The notes under the pieces: model-generated
What the model saw: only the letters and a program-made list of their open reading frames with translations
What the model was told of the DNA's origin: nothing
Databases searched by the model: none
Part shown: piece after piece, positions 6,900 through 12,281 of the stretch
Numbering within the stretch: position 1 is the stretch's first letter
Layout: each line of letters starts with the position of its first letter
Assembly: GCA_964465915.1 (NCBI GenBank)
Contig: CAYXMJ010000094.1
Coordinates: forward strand, 1 to 12,281
DNA from: CAVPHV01 sp964465915
Lineage (GTDB): Bacteria; Actinomycetota; Acidimicrobiia; Spongiisociales; UBA5794
Direction of reading: 5' to 3'
DNA length: 12,281 bases
Made by a program: the position numbers and the translations under genes

Positions 6900-6905
6900 A
6901 CCTTA
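6900..6905 (-). promoter_or_regulatory. Possible -10 box of the PlsY/ABC operon
   Basis: The minus-strand hexamer TAAGGT fits TAnnnT and lies 35 bases before the leader ORF start, which would give a leader of roughly 29 bases that includes the GGGGGGAAG site. The -35 region is not convincing. Weak evidence; the same hexamer precedes the ferrochelatase gene. Confidence 0.25.
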
Positions 6906-6953
6906 GACCGCCGACCGCGCCACGTAGTCGGCGATTGACCTCCAACCGCTCGG

Positions 6954-6959
6954 TACAAT
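6954..6959 (+). promoter_or_regulatory. -10 box giving a probable leaderless SGNH hydrolase transcript
   Basis: TACAAT is one base from the consensus TATAAT and ends eight bases before the ATG at 6968, so transcription would begin at or within a base or two of the start codon. No Shine-Dalgarno sequence precedes the ATG, which agrees. TTGACC (6935-6940) resembles a -35 but the 13-base spacer is too short for a normal promoter. Confidence 0.5.
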
Positions 6960-6967
6960 CAGCCGCC

Positions 6968-7717
6968 ATGGTCAGGATCGTCCGACGTGGTCTCGTTTTC
7001 GGCGCAGTGACCGTCGCCGGCCAGGCTGCCTACGCCAGGTTCCGTGGGGTGCCTTCATTCGATGGACTCGACCCCTCCGGCAGCTTCGGCGACCCGGGGC
7101 TGCCAACGTTGCGCATCGCTATTCTCGGCGATTCAACGGTGACCGCCCCCGGGCTCGACGACCCCGACGACAGTTGGGCCAGGATATGTGCTCGCCAGTT
7201 CGAGGACCGCTACCGGATCGAGCTCACCTGTTTTGCCGTCGGCGGAGCACGATCACTCGATGTGCTCGAGGATCAACTGCCGGCAGCCCTCAGCTCGGAG
7301 TGGGACGTCGCAATCATCTCTGTCGGATCAAACGACGTACTCAACCTGGTTCCCATCTGGCGTTTCGAACGACGCCTCGACGAGATTGTGGCTCGGCTCA
7401 ATGTGGTCGCCCGTTCCGTGGTCCTCTTCGGAGTAGGCGATTTGGGTTCCATCCCCCGGGTTCCATTTCCGCTTGACCGGTTCGCCTGGTGGTCGGGGCA
7501 CATCGCCGACTGGGTGCACCGTCGTGTTGCGGCGCGCTACGGAGTCGCCAAGGTCGATCAGTGGAACCAAACCACCGAGCCCTTCAACAGCGGCATCCAC
7601 ATGTTCGCTCCCGACCTGTTCCACCCGAGCCCCGCCGGGCACCGGGCCTGGTCCGACGCGCTCCTTCCCACCCTCGAAACTGTGGTCGGAGAACTCGAGA
7701 GTTCACCCGCCCGATAA
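6968..7717 (+). CDS. SGNH/GDSL-family hydrolase (lipase/esterase-like)
   Basis: A 249-residue serine hydrolase of the SGNH fold, acting on an ester substrate not identifiable from sequence. All four blocks are visible: ILGDST with nucleophile Ser 56; Gly in VGGARS (91-96); VGSND with Asn 122; and the Asp-His pair in DLFHPS (Asp 216, His 219). The catalytic set thus appears complete. The N-terminus has basic residues then a short hydrophobic stretch (RRGLVFGAVTVAGQAAYARF, 6-25), which could be a weak signal anchor, but no clear signal-peptidase site is seen. ATG 6968 is chosen because the TACAAT box lies directly before it; the frame continues upstream without a plausible start. Similar actinobacterial proteins act on cell-envelope or lipid esters, and it sits divergent to the PlsY-like operon, but a shared pathway is only a guess. 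Confidence 0.88.
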   Translation: MVRIVRRGLVFGAVTVAGQAAYARFRGVPSFDGLDPSGSFGDPGLPTLRIAILGDSTVTAPGLDDPDDSWARICARQFEDRYRIELTCFAVGGARSLDVLEDQLPAALSSEWDVAIISVGSNDVLNLVPIWRFERRLDEIVARLNVVARSVVLFGVGDLGSIPRVPFPLDRFAWWSGHIADWVHRRVAARYGVAKVDQWNQTTEPFNSGIHMFAPDLFHPSPAGHRAWSDALLPTLETVVGELESSPAR

Positions 7718-7731
7718 CATCTCCTGAAGCC

Positions 7732-7745
7732 GCCGGTAGTCCGGC
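7732..7745 (+). terminator. Small hairpin after the SGNH hydrolase gene
   Basis: GCCGG (7732-7736) pairs with CCGGC (7741-7745) across a TAGT loop, 15 bases after the SGNH stop codon. There is no T-run, so it could be a weak terminator or merely a GC-rich structure within a read-through transcript into the next gene. Confidence 0.25.
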
Positions 7746-7824
7746 CGGGCCGATAGCTCATGGTGACGAGGTCCATGAGCCGAGTCTGTTGATGGAGTTC
7801 TCCCGACGGGCCCGTCTCGATACC

Positions 7825-8325
7825 ATGCAATGGAGCATCCGTCTCACGAACCGGAGCGCCTTGGACTACGAACACACCCAAACGAGTACTGCCGCCGTCA
7901 TCCTGGCGATCGGCGTGTTTCTCATCGTCATCGGACTTGTGGGCATCGTGAGCGAGGGCGAAGACCAAGGGTGGTGGGGATACGCCCTGTTCATCTTCAT
8001 CGCCGGACTTGCGCTCATCTTCAACCGCCTCACCGTCACCGTTGCGGCCGGCACCGTCGATGCCGCCTTCGGCCTCGGGTGGCCGCGCCGGTCGATCAAC
8101 GTGCTCGACATCACCGCTGTCCGCCAGGTCCGCAACAAGTGGTGGTACGGGTTTGGGCTGCGCTGGATCCCCAACGGAACCTTGTACAACGTGTGGGGTC
8201 TCGACGCAGTCGAGCTCGAACTCAAATCCGGACGTGTGTTTCGTATCGGCACCGACGACGGCCCTGATCTGATCGCCGCCATCTCGCTACACACCTCGCT
8301 CCGGCCCTTTGACGACGGAACCTGA
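7825..8325 (+). CDS. Small membrane protein with bacterial PH-like domain, function unknown
   Basis: 166 residues in two parts: two transmembrane helices (about 22-43 and 51-68, joined by a short acidic loop SEGEDQGWW) and a beta-rich C-terminal region, AAFGLGWPRRSINVLDITAV through LDAVELELKSGRVFRIGTDD. That order, with the PRRSI...WWYGFGLRW...LYNVWGLDAVELEL pattern, is what I know from bacterial PH-domain (bPH-like) membrane proteins of unknown function. It probably sits in the cytoplasmic membrane with the PH-like part in the cytoplasm. The start is uncertain: ATG 7825 is used, but ATG 7792 (11 residues longer) and TTG 7861 (GGAG four bases upstream; gives LDYEHTQT as the N-terminus) are also possible. 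It follows the SGNH gene by 107 bases in the same direction and ends six bases from the opposing modC stop. Confidence 0.7.
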   Translation: MQWSIRLTNRSALDYEHTQTSTAAVILAIGVFLIVIGLVGIVSEGEDQGWWGYALFIFIAGLALIFNRLTVTVAAGTVDAAFGLGWPRRSINVLDITAVRQVRNKWWYGFGLRWIPNGTLYNVWGLDAVELELKSGRVFRIGTDDGPDLIAAISLHTSLRPFDDGT

Positions 8326-8335
8326 CGCAGGTCAG
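8322..8335. terminator. Palindrome holding both stop codons of convergent genes
   Basis: CTGAC (8322-8326) and GTCAG (8331-8335) form a perfect five-base stem with a four-base GCAG loop. The stem contains the TGA of the PH-like gene (8323-8325) on one strand and the TGA of modC (8334-8332) on the other. It has no T-tract, so efficient intrinsic termination is unlikely; the two transcripts may overlap at their ends. Confidence 0.35.
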
Positions 8336-9393
8336 TCGGCTTCGACGCCAATCTCGGTGGCCTTGATCGACACCCACACCGAAGCACCTTCGACGAGTGC
8401 CAACGCTTCCACCGCGTTCGGAGTGATCTCCGCCGTCAATGCCAGCGGGTCACCGGTTTGGAGGCGAACCCGGTCGCCGTAGTGCTCGATCCGGATCACC
8501 GCCGTCTCCCACGTGTTGCGTGGGCTGCCTTCCGGCTGATGACGATGGATCGAGATCGCCCTGGGGTGGATGGTGGCGAGGACGGTTCCGGCAATATGGG
8601 TGTCACCGACGTGGAGATCGTGGGTGGTGGTGGCAACGATGCCGTTGGATGCGGTTCCCTCCACCAGGTTCGAGCCCGCCAGGTCGGCGATGTAGGGGGT
8701 GCGGGGTCGCAGCCTGATGTCGTCGGCGGTTCCCACCTGGGTGACGGCGCCGTCCTCCATCACATGGACCTGGTCGGCGAGCAGGAACGCTTCGGTCGGG
8801 TCATGGGTGATCAAGAGCCTTGGACCCGCGAAGTGCTCTAGATGGTCGTCGAGCGTGCGACGCAACTCGACCCGAGTGGTGGCGTCGAGCGCGGCAAGAG
8901 GTTCATCGAGCAACAGCAGCAGCGGCTCGGCAATCAACGCTCTGGCCAGGGCGACCCGCTGCGCTTGGCCTCCGGAGAGGTCACGTGGCTTGCGATCGCC
9001 CATCCCGGCGAGACCAAGACGCTCCAGCCATTGTGCCGCCCGGTCGGCGGCCTCGTGCCGGGGGACCTTGCGGCTGCGCAAGCCAAACGCCACGTTCTCC
9101 GATACCGTCAGGTGGGGAAACAGCACGTAGTCCTGGAAGACCACCCCGATCCCGCGCTCCTCGGGCGGAACGAACAGGCTCCGTGCCGGATCGTCCAAGG
9201 CCCGGCCATCGAGCGAGATCTGCCCGGCATCCAGCGGCATGAGCCCAGCGAGAACGCTAACCACCGTCGACTTGCCGGCGCCGTTCGGCCCGAGCAACGC
9301 TGCGGTATGGCCGGGCGCGACCTCGAGCCGGACATCGACTGCAAACCCATTCTCACGACCAGCGACCAGATGTGCGTCGAGACCTGAATTCAT
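8332..9393 (-). CDS. modC: Molybdate ABC transporter ATP-binding protein ModC
   Basis: ATPase that powers molybdate (and often tungstate) uptake through ModB. The 353 residues show Walker A GPNGAGKST (35-43), Q-loop Gln 87 in VVFQDYVLFPHL, signature LSGGQAQR (139-146), Walker B LLLDEP (161-166) and switch His 197 in LLITHDPTEAF. After the ATPase domain, about 280-350 form a small-ligand TOBE-like region (AISIHRHQ, then ETAVIRIEHYGDRVRLQTG), as expected for ModC, where such domains bind oxyanion. ATG 9393 overlaps the modB stop by four bases (ATGA); an in-frame GTG at 9405 is possible but less likely. It is last in the operon. The assignment to molybdate rather than sulfate or iron rests on the ModA and ModB neighbours. 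Confidence 0.9.
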   Translation of the reverse strand: MNSGLDAHLVAGRENGFAVDVRLEVAPGHTAALLGPNGAGKSTVVSVLAGLMPLDAGQISLDGRALDDPARSLFVPPEERGIGVVFQDYVLFPHLTVSENVAFGLRSRKVPRHEAADRAAQWLERLGLAGMGDRKPRDLSGGQAQRVALARALIAEPLLLLLDEPLAALDATTRVELRRTLDDHLEHFAGPRLLITHDPTEAFLLADQVHVMEDGAVTQVGTADDIRLRPRTPYIADLAGSNLVEGTASNGIVATTTHDLHVGDTHIAGTVLATIHPRAISIHRHQPEGSPRNTWETAVIRIEHYGDRVRLQTGDPLALTAEITPNAVEALALVEGASVWVSIKATEIGVEAD

Positions 9394-10202
9394 CCTGACC
9401 GCCACCAGCGTTCGCGCAACACCACGAGCACCGTCAACGAAATCGCGACCATGATCAGGCTCAGCGCCACCGCTGTGTCTCGATCACTCTCCAGAGCAAC
9501 GAACACCGCCAGCGGCAAGGTCTGGGTGCGGCCCTGCAGATTGCCGGCAAAGGTGATCGTGGCACCGAACTCCCCCAAGGCCCGAGCCCAGGTGAGCAGC
9601 AGTCCAGCGGCCAGAGAGGGAGCAATCATCGGCAAGGTAACCCGACGCAGCACCGTCCACCGTCCCGCACCGAGGCTGGCCGCCGCGCCCTCAAATCGAG
9701 GGTCGAGGTTGCGCAGCGCCCCCTCCACGGTGATCACGAGAAACGGCATCGCAACGAACGTGGTCGCAATGATGACGCCCCACGTCGAGAAGGGCAGGAC
9801 CAGGCCGGTCGCCTCGTACAGCGGTGCGCCGATCACTCCTCGCCGCCCCAAGGCAAACAACAGGGCGGCGCCACCCACCACGGGCGGGATCACCAGCGGC
9901 AGGAGGACGAGGCCCCGCACGATGGGCCGGCCCGGGAAGTCGACCCGGGCCAAGACCAAGGCCAGCGGCACCCCGATGACTGTGGAGATCGCAGTTGCCC
10001 CGAGCGAGGCGATCAGCGAAAGCCGCAGTGCGTCGGCCACAACGTCCTCGGTCAGCAACTGAGGCAGGTCCTGCCACGGGGTACGCGCCAGCAGACCCAG
10101 GAGCGGCACGACAAATACAGCTAGGCCTGCAAGGGCCAGCACCATCACCAACGCCGGTGGCCGACTGGCCTTCCTGCGGACCTCTGCGGCGCGATCAGTC
10201 AT
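9390..10202 (-). CDS. modB: Molybdate ABC transporter permease ModB
   Basis: Cytoplasmic-membrane channel of the molybdate importer, 270 residues, somewhat longer than E. coli ModB (about 229) because of a basic N-terminal extension (RAAEVRRKASR). Hydrophobic segments lie near 17-39, 60-85, 95-118, 138-160, 194-208 and 240-262. The cytoplasmic EAA loop that contacts ModC is EGAAASLGAGRWTVLRRV (171-188) followed by TLPMIAPSL. The late sequence RALGEFGATITFAGN (with GEFGAT) is highly typical of ModB/CysT-type permeases. ATG 10202 overlaps the modA stop by four bases (ATGA), with GGGA five bases upstream. Order A-B-C matches the classical operon. Confidence 0.92.
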   Translation of the reverse strand: MTDRAAEVRRKASRPPALVMVLALAGLAVFVVPLLGLLARTPWQDLPQLLTEDVVADALRLSLIASLGATAISTVIGVPLALVLARVDFPGRPIVRGLVLLPLVIPPVVGGAALLFALGRRGVIGAPLYEATGLVLPFSTWGVIIATTFVAMPFLVITVEGALRNLDPRFEGAAASLGAGRWTVLRRVTLPMIAPSLAAGLLLTWARALGEFGATITFAGNLQGRTQTLPLAVFVALESDRDTAVALSLIMVAISLTVLVVLRERWWRSG

Positions 10203-10969
10203 GGCGTCCCAAACCCGTGCCGCGCCAGAATCGCCTGCCCGTCGGCCGAAAGCACAAAGGCCACAAAGGCGGCAGCGCCGTCGGGATTGTCCCCACCGGT
10301 GGTTGCCGCAATTGGGTACCCGGCTGTCACGTTGGCGCTCGCAGGGATATCGATACCGGTCACCGCTTCAGATCCCGCGACGTCCGTCACGTAGACCACG
10401 CCGGCGTCGAGGTCACCTGATTCGACCTTGGTGAGCAGCGCCTTCACGTTGGGTTCATGGGTGTCGACCGCAGCAGCCACCCCAGCTCGCTTGAGCGCCT
10501 CCCCCGCGAGATCCCCGCACGGCACGCCCGAGGCACACAACCCGACCAACAACTGCTCGTCGGCGAGGTCGGCGATGCCGGTGACATCTCCCGGATTGCC
10601 GAGCGGTACCGCGATCTGGAGTTGGTTCGTCGCAAAGACCTGCGGGGAGTCGGCCACGCCGCCACTCACGACGAGGTTCATGTTGGTGACATCCGCCGAA
10701 GCAAAGACGTCGGCAGGCGCACCCTCGAGGATCTGCTCGCGCAGGACCGAGCTGCCCCCGAGGTTCAGCACCACATCGACCCCGGGATTGGCCACCTCGA
10801 ACGCCGTCTCGATCTCGGCGAAGGCATTGGTCAGCGACGCCGCCGCCGAAACGAGGATCACGCTCTCGGCAGTCGTGCTCCCGCTGCTGCACGCCGCGGC
10901 GACGAGGGCAAGGGCCAGGAACGCAAGCAGCGCAACTCGCGGGAGCTGCCCTCGGCGCGGCCGTATCAC
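10199..10969 (-). CDS. modA: Molybdate-binding lipoprotein ModA
   Basis: Substrate-binding component, tethered outside the membrane as a lipoprotein. The 256-residue precursor has a basic N-terminus (RPRRGQLPR), a hydrophobic core (VALLAFLALALVAA) and lipobox VAAAC with Cys 27, as expected in a Gram-positive. Molybdate-site positions are recognisable: AAASLTNA with Ser 45 (E. coli ModA Ser 12) and LGGSSVLREQI with Ser 73/74 (Ser 39), then GAPADVFASAD; GVVYVTDVAG carries the Tyr expected late in the fold. GTG 10969 is chosen because it overlaps the regulator stop (GTGA), has GGAAG nine bases upstream, and places the signal sequence correctly; the frame is open upstream to 11101 but that part would only shadow the regulator. 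A related oxyanion such as tungstate is possible. Confidence 0.93.
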   Translation of the reverse strand: MIRPRRGQLPRVALLAFLALALVAAACSSGSTTAESVILVSAAASLTNAFAEIETAFEVANPGVDVVLNLGGSSVLREQILEGAPADVFASADVTNMNLVVSGGVADSPQVFATNQLQIAVPLGNPGDVTGIADLADEQLLVGLCASGVPCGDLAGEALKRAGVAAAVDTHEPNVKALLTKVESGDLDAGVVYVTDVAGSEAVTGIDIPASANVTAGYPIAATTGGDNPDGAAAFVAFVLSADGQAILARHGFGTP

Positions 10970-11967
10970 GCGATCCGGCTTCCGGAGCCGGTGAGGTCGT
11001 ATCCTCCGACGGACGCGAGCCGTGCCTGGAACGACTGGCCGACGATCACGTTGAGCGCCTCCGTCACGACCCGGTCGTTGAGCCATTGGGTCGACACCCA
11101 CAGTTGGGCCTCGTGGATTTCGAGCGGATGAAAGGTCGCACCCACCGCCAGCGCCGCCGGTTCAATCGTCACCGCCGGCACACCGGAGATCATCGACCGG
11201 CGAGCGGCCTCCAAGTGAGTACCGACCCGTGGGCCCGGCACGGGAAGCCGACCCGCGTCAACCGCTCCCTCGAAGGCCCGTTGCACCCCGGCACCCTGTT
11301 CCCGCTGCACGACCGGCGTTCGTCCAGAGAGGGCCTCGTTCCACCATCCCGCTCCGACGTCACCTGGAGCCGCCAGGCCCACCTGCCAGCGGCCCACCCG
11401 GAACCGTTCGACCGCGACGCCGCGAGGTTCGGCGACGTGGCGACTCTCGGGTCCATGGACGACGGCGGCGTGCACCCGACCGGCTTCCAACGCCGCTATG
11501 GCGGTGGCGCTCGATCCGGTGGCGGCAACGGCACCCATGCCGGCCTCACGAAGCAACCGCTCGAGAACTTCTAGACCCGGCTCGCAGCCGGCGACGACCA
11601 AGCCCGGGGCGTGGTGGCCGAACGTGCGCAGCATTCCCGCCTCGATGGTGCCATCGGCGACGTCCCAACCTTGGGCGCCCACCCGGGCGGGAGCAGTCAC
11701 CGACCTGTTTCCCACGCGGCCAACCCGCACCGACGACCCGTCGGCGGCTACGGCGCCGGTGATCACATCGGCAGCAACAAGCTCCGGAGCAAAGAGATCC
11801 TCAACGTCGACTGCGAGCGCAGCAGCTAGCGCCAGCGCGGCGTCCACCCGGGGCAGGTGGCGACCCGCTTCCACAGCACCGATCGCTTGCCGGCTCACCC
11901 CGGCTCGAGCGGCCAACTCGGTCTGCGTGAGCCCGGCGGCCTCACGCAGCGATTGCAATGACGACAT
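10966..11967 (-). CDS. XRE-type HTH / PBP-like domain regulator, probably molybdate-responsive
   Basis: One-component regulator of 333 residues. Residues 4-58 are a clear XRE HTH (LREAAGLTQTELAARAGVSR then QAIGAVEAGRHLPRVDAALA). After a linker, about 112-320 resemble the PBP-like (PF12727-type) fold related to ModA-class binding proteins: LVVAGCEPGLEVLERLLREA, a GSSATAIAALEAGRVHAAVVHG segment, GRWQVGLAAPGD, and late MISGVPAVTIEPAALAVG and AQLWVSTQWLNDRVV. It is first in the mod operon and its stop overlaps modA's start (GTGA), so it is very likely a sensor of molybdate, tungstate or a molybdopterin-type ligand that controls its own operon. It is not ModE: there is no winged HTH of that type and no mop domain. 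ATG 11967 has no ribosome-binding site at normal distance (GGAGG is 15 bases away) but lies six bases after a good -10, so leaderless translation is likely. Confidence 0.82.
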   Translation of the reverse strand: MSSLQSLREAAGLTQTELAARAGVSRQAIGAVEAGRHLPRVDAALALAAALAVDVEDLFAPELVAADVITGAVAADGSSVRVGRVGNRSVTAPARVGAQGWDVADGTIEAGMLRTFGHHAPGLVVAGCEPGLEVLERLLREAGMGAVAATGSSATAIAALEAGRVHAAVVHGPESRHVAEPRGVAVERFRVGRWQVGLAAPGDVGAGWWNEALSGRTPVVQREQGAGVQRAFEGAVDAGRLPVPGPRVGTHLEAARRSMISGVPAVTIEPAALAVGATFHPLEIHEAQLWVSTQWLNDRVVTEALNVIVGQSFQARLASVGGYDLTGSGSRIA

Positions 11968-11997
11968 GCCAGGAATCTAGCACCTCCGCCTGGATTC
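11968..11997 (-). promoter_or_regulatory. Candidate operator: two 10-base direct repeats around the mod promoter
   Basis: Minus-strand GAATCCAGGC (11997-11988) and GATTCCTGGC (11977-11968) match at 8 of 10 bases and are offset by 20 bases, about two DNA turns, so they face the same side of the helix. One lies in the promoter spacer and the other covers the -10/start region, where a bound repressor would block polymerase. Binding by the operon's own regulator is inferred. Confidence 0.35.
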
Positions 11998-12003
11998 TGT
12001 CAT
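11974..12003 (-). promoter_or_regulatory. Promoter of the regulator-modABC operon (probably leaderless)
   Basis: On the minus strand ATGACA (12003-11998, one mismatch to TTGACA) and TAGATT (11979-11974) are separated by 18 bases. The -10 ends six bases before the ATG at 11967, so the transcript should begin at the start codon itself. This is the best-formed promoter in the window. Confidence 0.6.
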
Positions 12004-12112
12004 CCGATCAAGATGAGTACGTGCGCCACATGGTCCAGACCGACGTTGGCTCCAGCGACGGAGCCTCGGCGTGGATCGCGGCGGACCACTCCGGAGCAAC
12101 GACACATCCAAC
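12004..12112. other. Short stretch with no convincing gene
   Basis: Between the mod promoter and the tandem repeats I see no start codon with supporting ribosome-binding site and no recognisable protein. The plus-strand frame starting near 12000 reads SDQDEYVRHMVQTDVGSSDG and continues into the repeats, which might be a coding remnant, but nothing identifies it. Confidence 0.4.
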
Positions 12113-12258
12113 AGCGGACACCGGCACAGCCTCCCCCGTTCCGGCGTGGCCACCGCGCCCTTTTTGGTACCCCAGCCACGCAAGAAGCGGACACCGGCAC
12201 GACCTCCCCCGTTCCGGCGTGGCCACCGCGCCCTTTTTGGGACCTCAGCCACGCAAGA
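12113..12258. repeat. 73-bp tandem repeat, two copies, each with internal hairpin
   Basis: Copy one is 12113-12185 and copy two 12186-12258, abutting directly, with four mismatches in 73. Each unit contains GCGTGGC and GCCACGC (12144-12150 and 12175-12181 in copy one), able to form a seven-base stem with a 24-base loop, and inside it GGCG-N9-CGCC followed by CTTTTT, a weak plus-strand terminator-like element. The period is not a multiple of three, so it does not encode a repeating peptide; the small open frames across it on both strands are almost certainly not genes. The sequence diverges from the unit on both sides. It could be a dispersed REP-like element or a local duplication. Confidence 0.8.
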
Positions 12259-12281
12259 ACGGGTCTAGCCAGGTGGTGAGG

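Noticed and set aside
6935..6959. Classical -35/-10 promoter TTGACC ... TACAAT
   Set aside because: The spacer is 13 bases, too short for normal sigma-70-type recognition; only the -10 is kept as a feature.
11974..12003. ModE-type operator upstream of the mod operon
   Set aside because: No ATAAC-N-GTTAT-like palindrome is visible; a direct repeat is present instead.
12008..12252. Several small overlapping ORFs on both strands at the right end
   Set aside because: They run through the 73-bp tandem repeat; the same DNA gives different peptides in each copy because the period is not a multiple of three, so no coding constraint is visible.
12113..12258. CRISPR array
   Set aside because: Only two copies, directly abutting without spacers, and the unit is too long; no cas gene is present.

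Overview
The window is GC-rich, densely packed bacterial DNA. Codon use, DrrAB-type ABC genes, TAnnnT -10 boxes placed just before start codons, and a lone XRE/PBP-like regulator in the mod operon all suggest an actinomycetotal genome, possibly Acidimicrobiia-like; this is inferred from style, not from a marker gene. There is no rRNA, tRNA, CRISPR array, integrase or transposase that I can see. About 95% of the window is explained by thirteen genes, one of them cut by the left edge.

Layout. (1) Positions 3-191 (+) are the last 62 codons of an AraC-family regulator, facing (2) a PPDK_N plus PEP-utilizer phosphotransferase (205-2436, -) that lacks the PEP-binding barrel and so resembles rifampicin phosphotransferase. 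Its conserved N-terminus runs upstream of any conventional start codon. (3) A divergent ferrochelatase-like gene (2597-3580, +) ends in a cluster of overlapping hairpins. (4) A four-gene minus-strand unit (6835 to 3665) encodes two diverged PlsY-like membrane proteins followed by a DrrA/DrrB-type ABC ATPase and permease. The first PlsY-like gene is preceded by a 9-codon ORF with a strong ribosome-binding site whose stop overlaps the PlsY start (TGATG). (5) Plus-strand SGNH hydrolase (6968-7717) and a small two-TM bacterial PH-like protein (7825-8325). (6) A minus-strand molybdate operon (11967 to 8332): XRE-HTH/PBP-like regulator, modA, modB, modC, with every junction a 4-base ATGA or GTGA overlap. 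(7) Positions 12004-12281 hold no convincing gene, but contain a 73-bp tandem repeat in two copies.

How the parts work together. The mod operon is self-contained: lipoprotein ModA binds oxyanion, ModB and ModC import it, and the regulator, whose effector domain is itself PBP-like, probably senses molybdate or a molybdenum-cofactor-related ligand and controls its own operon from a well-formed, probably leaderless promoter. The PlsY-like pair with an exporter suggests a membrane-lipid or lipid-like product that is made and then moved, but this is inference. The most unusual items are the paired PlsY-like proteins with altered catalytic motifs and their coupled leader ORF, the phosphotransferase of unknown substrate without a normal start codon, and the hairpin-containing 73-bp repeats.
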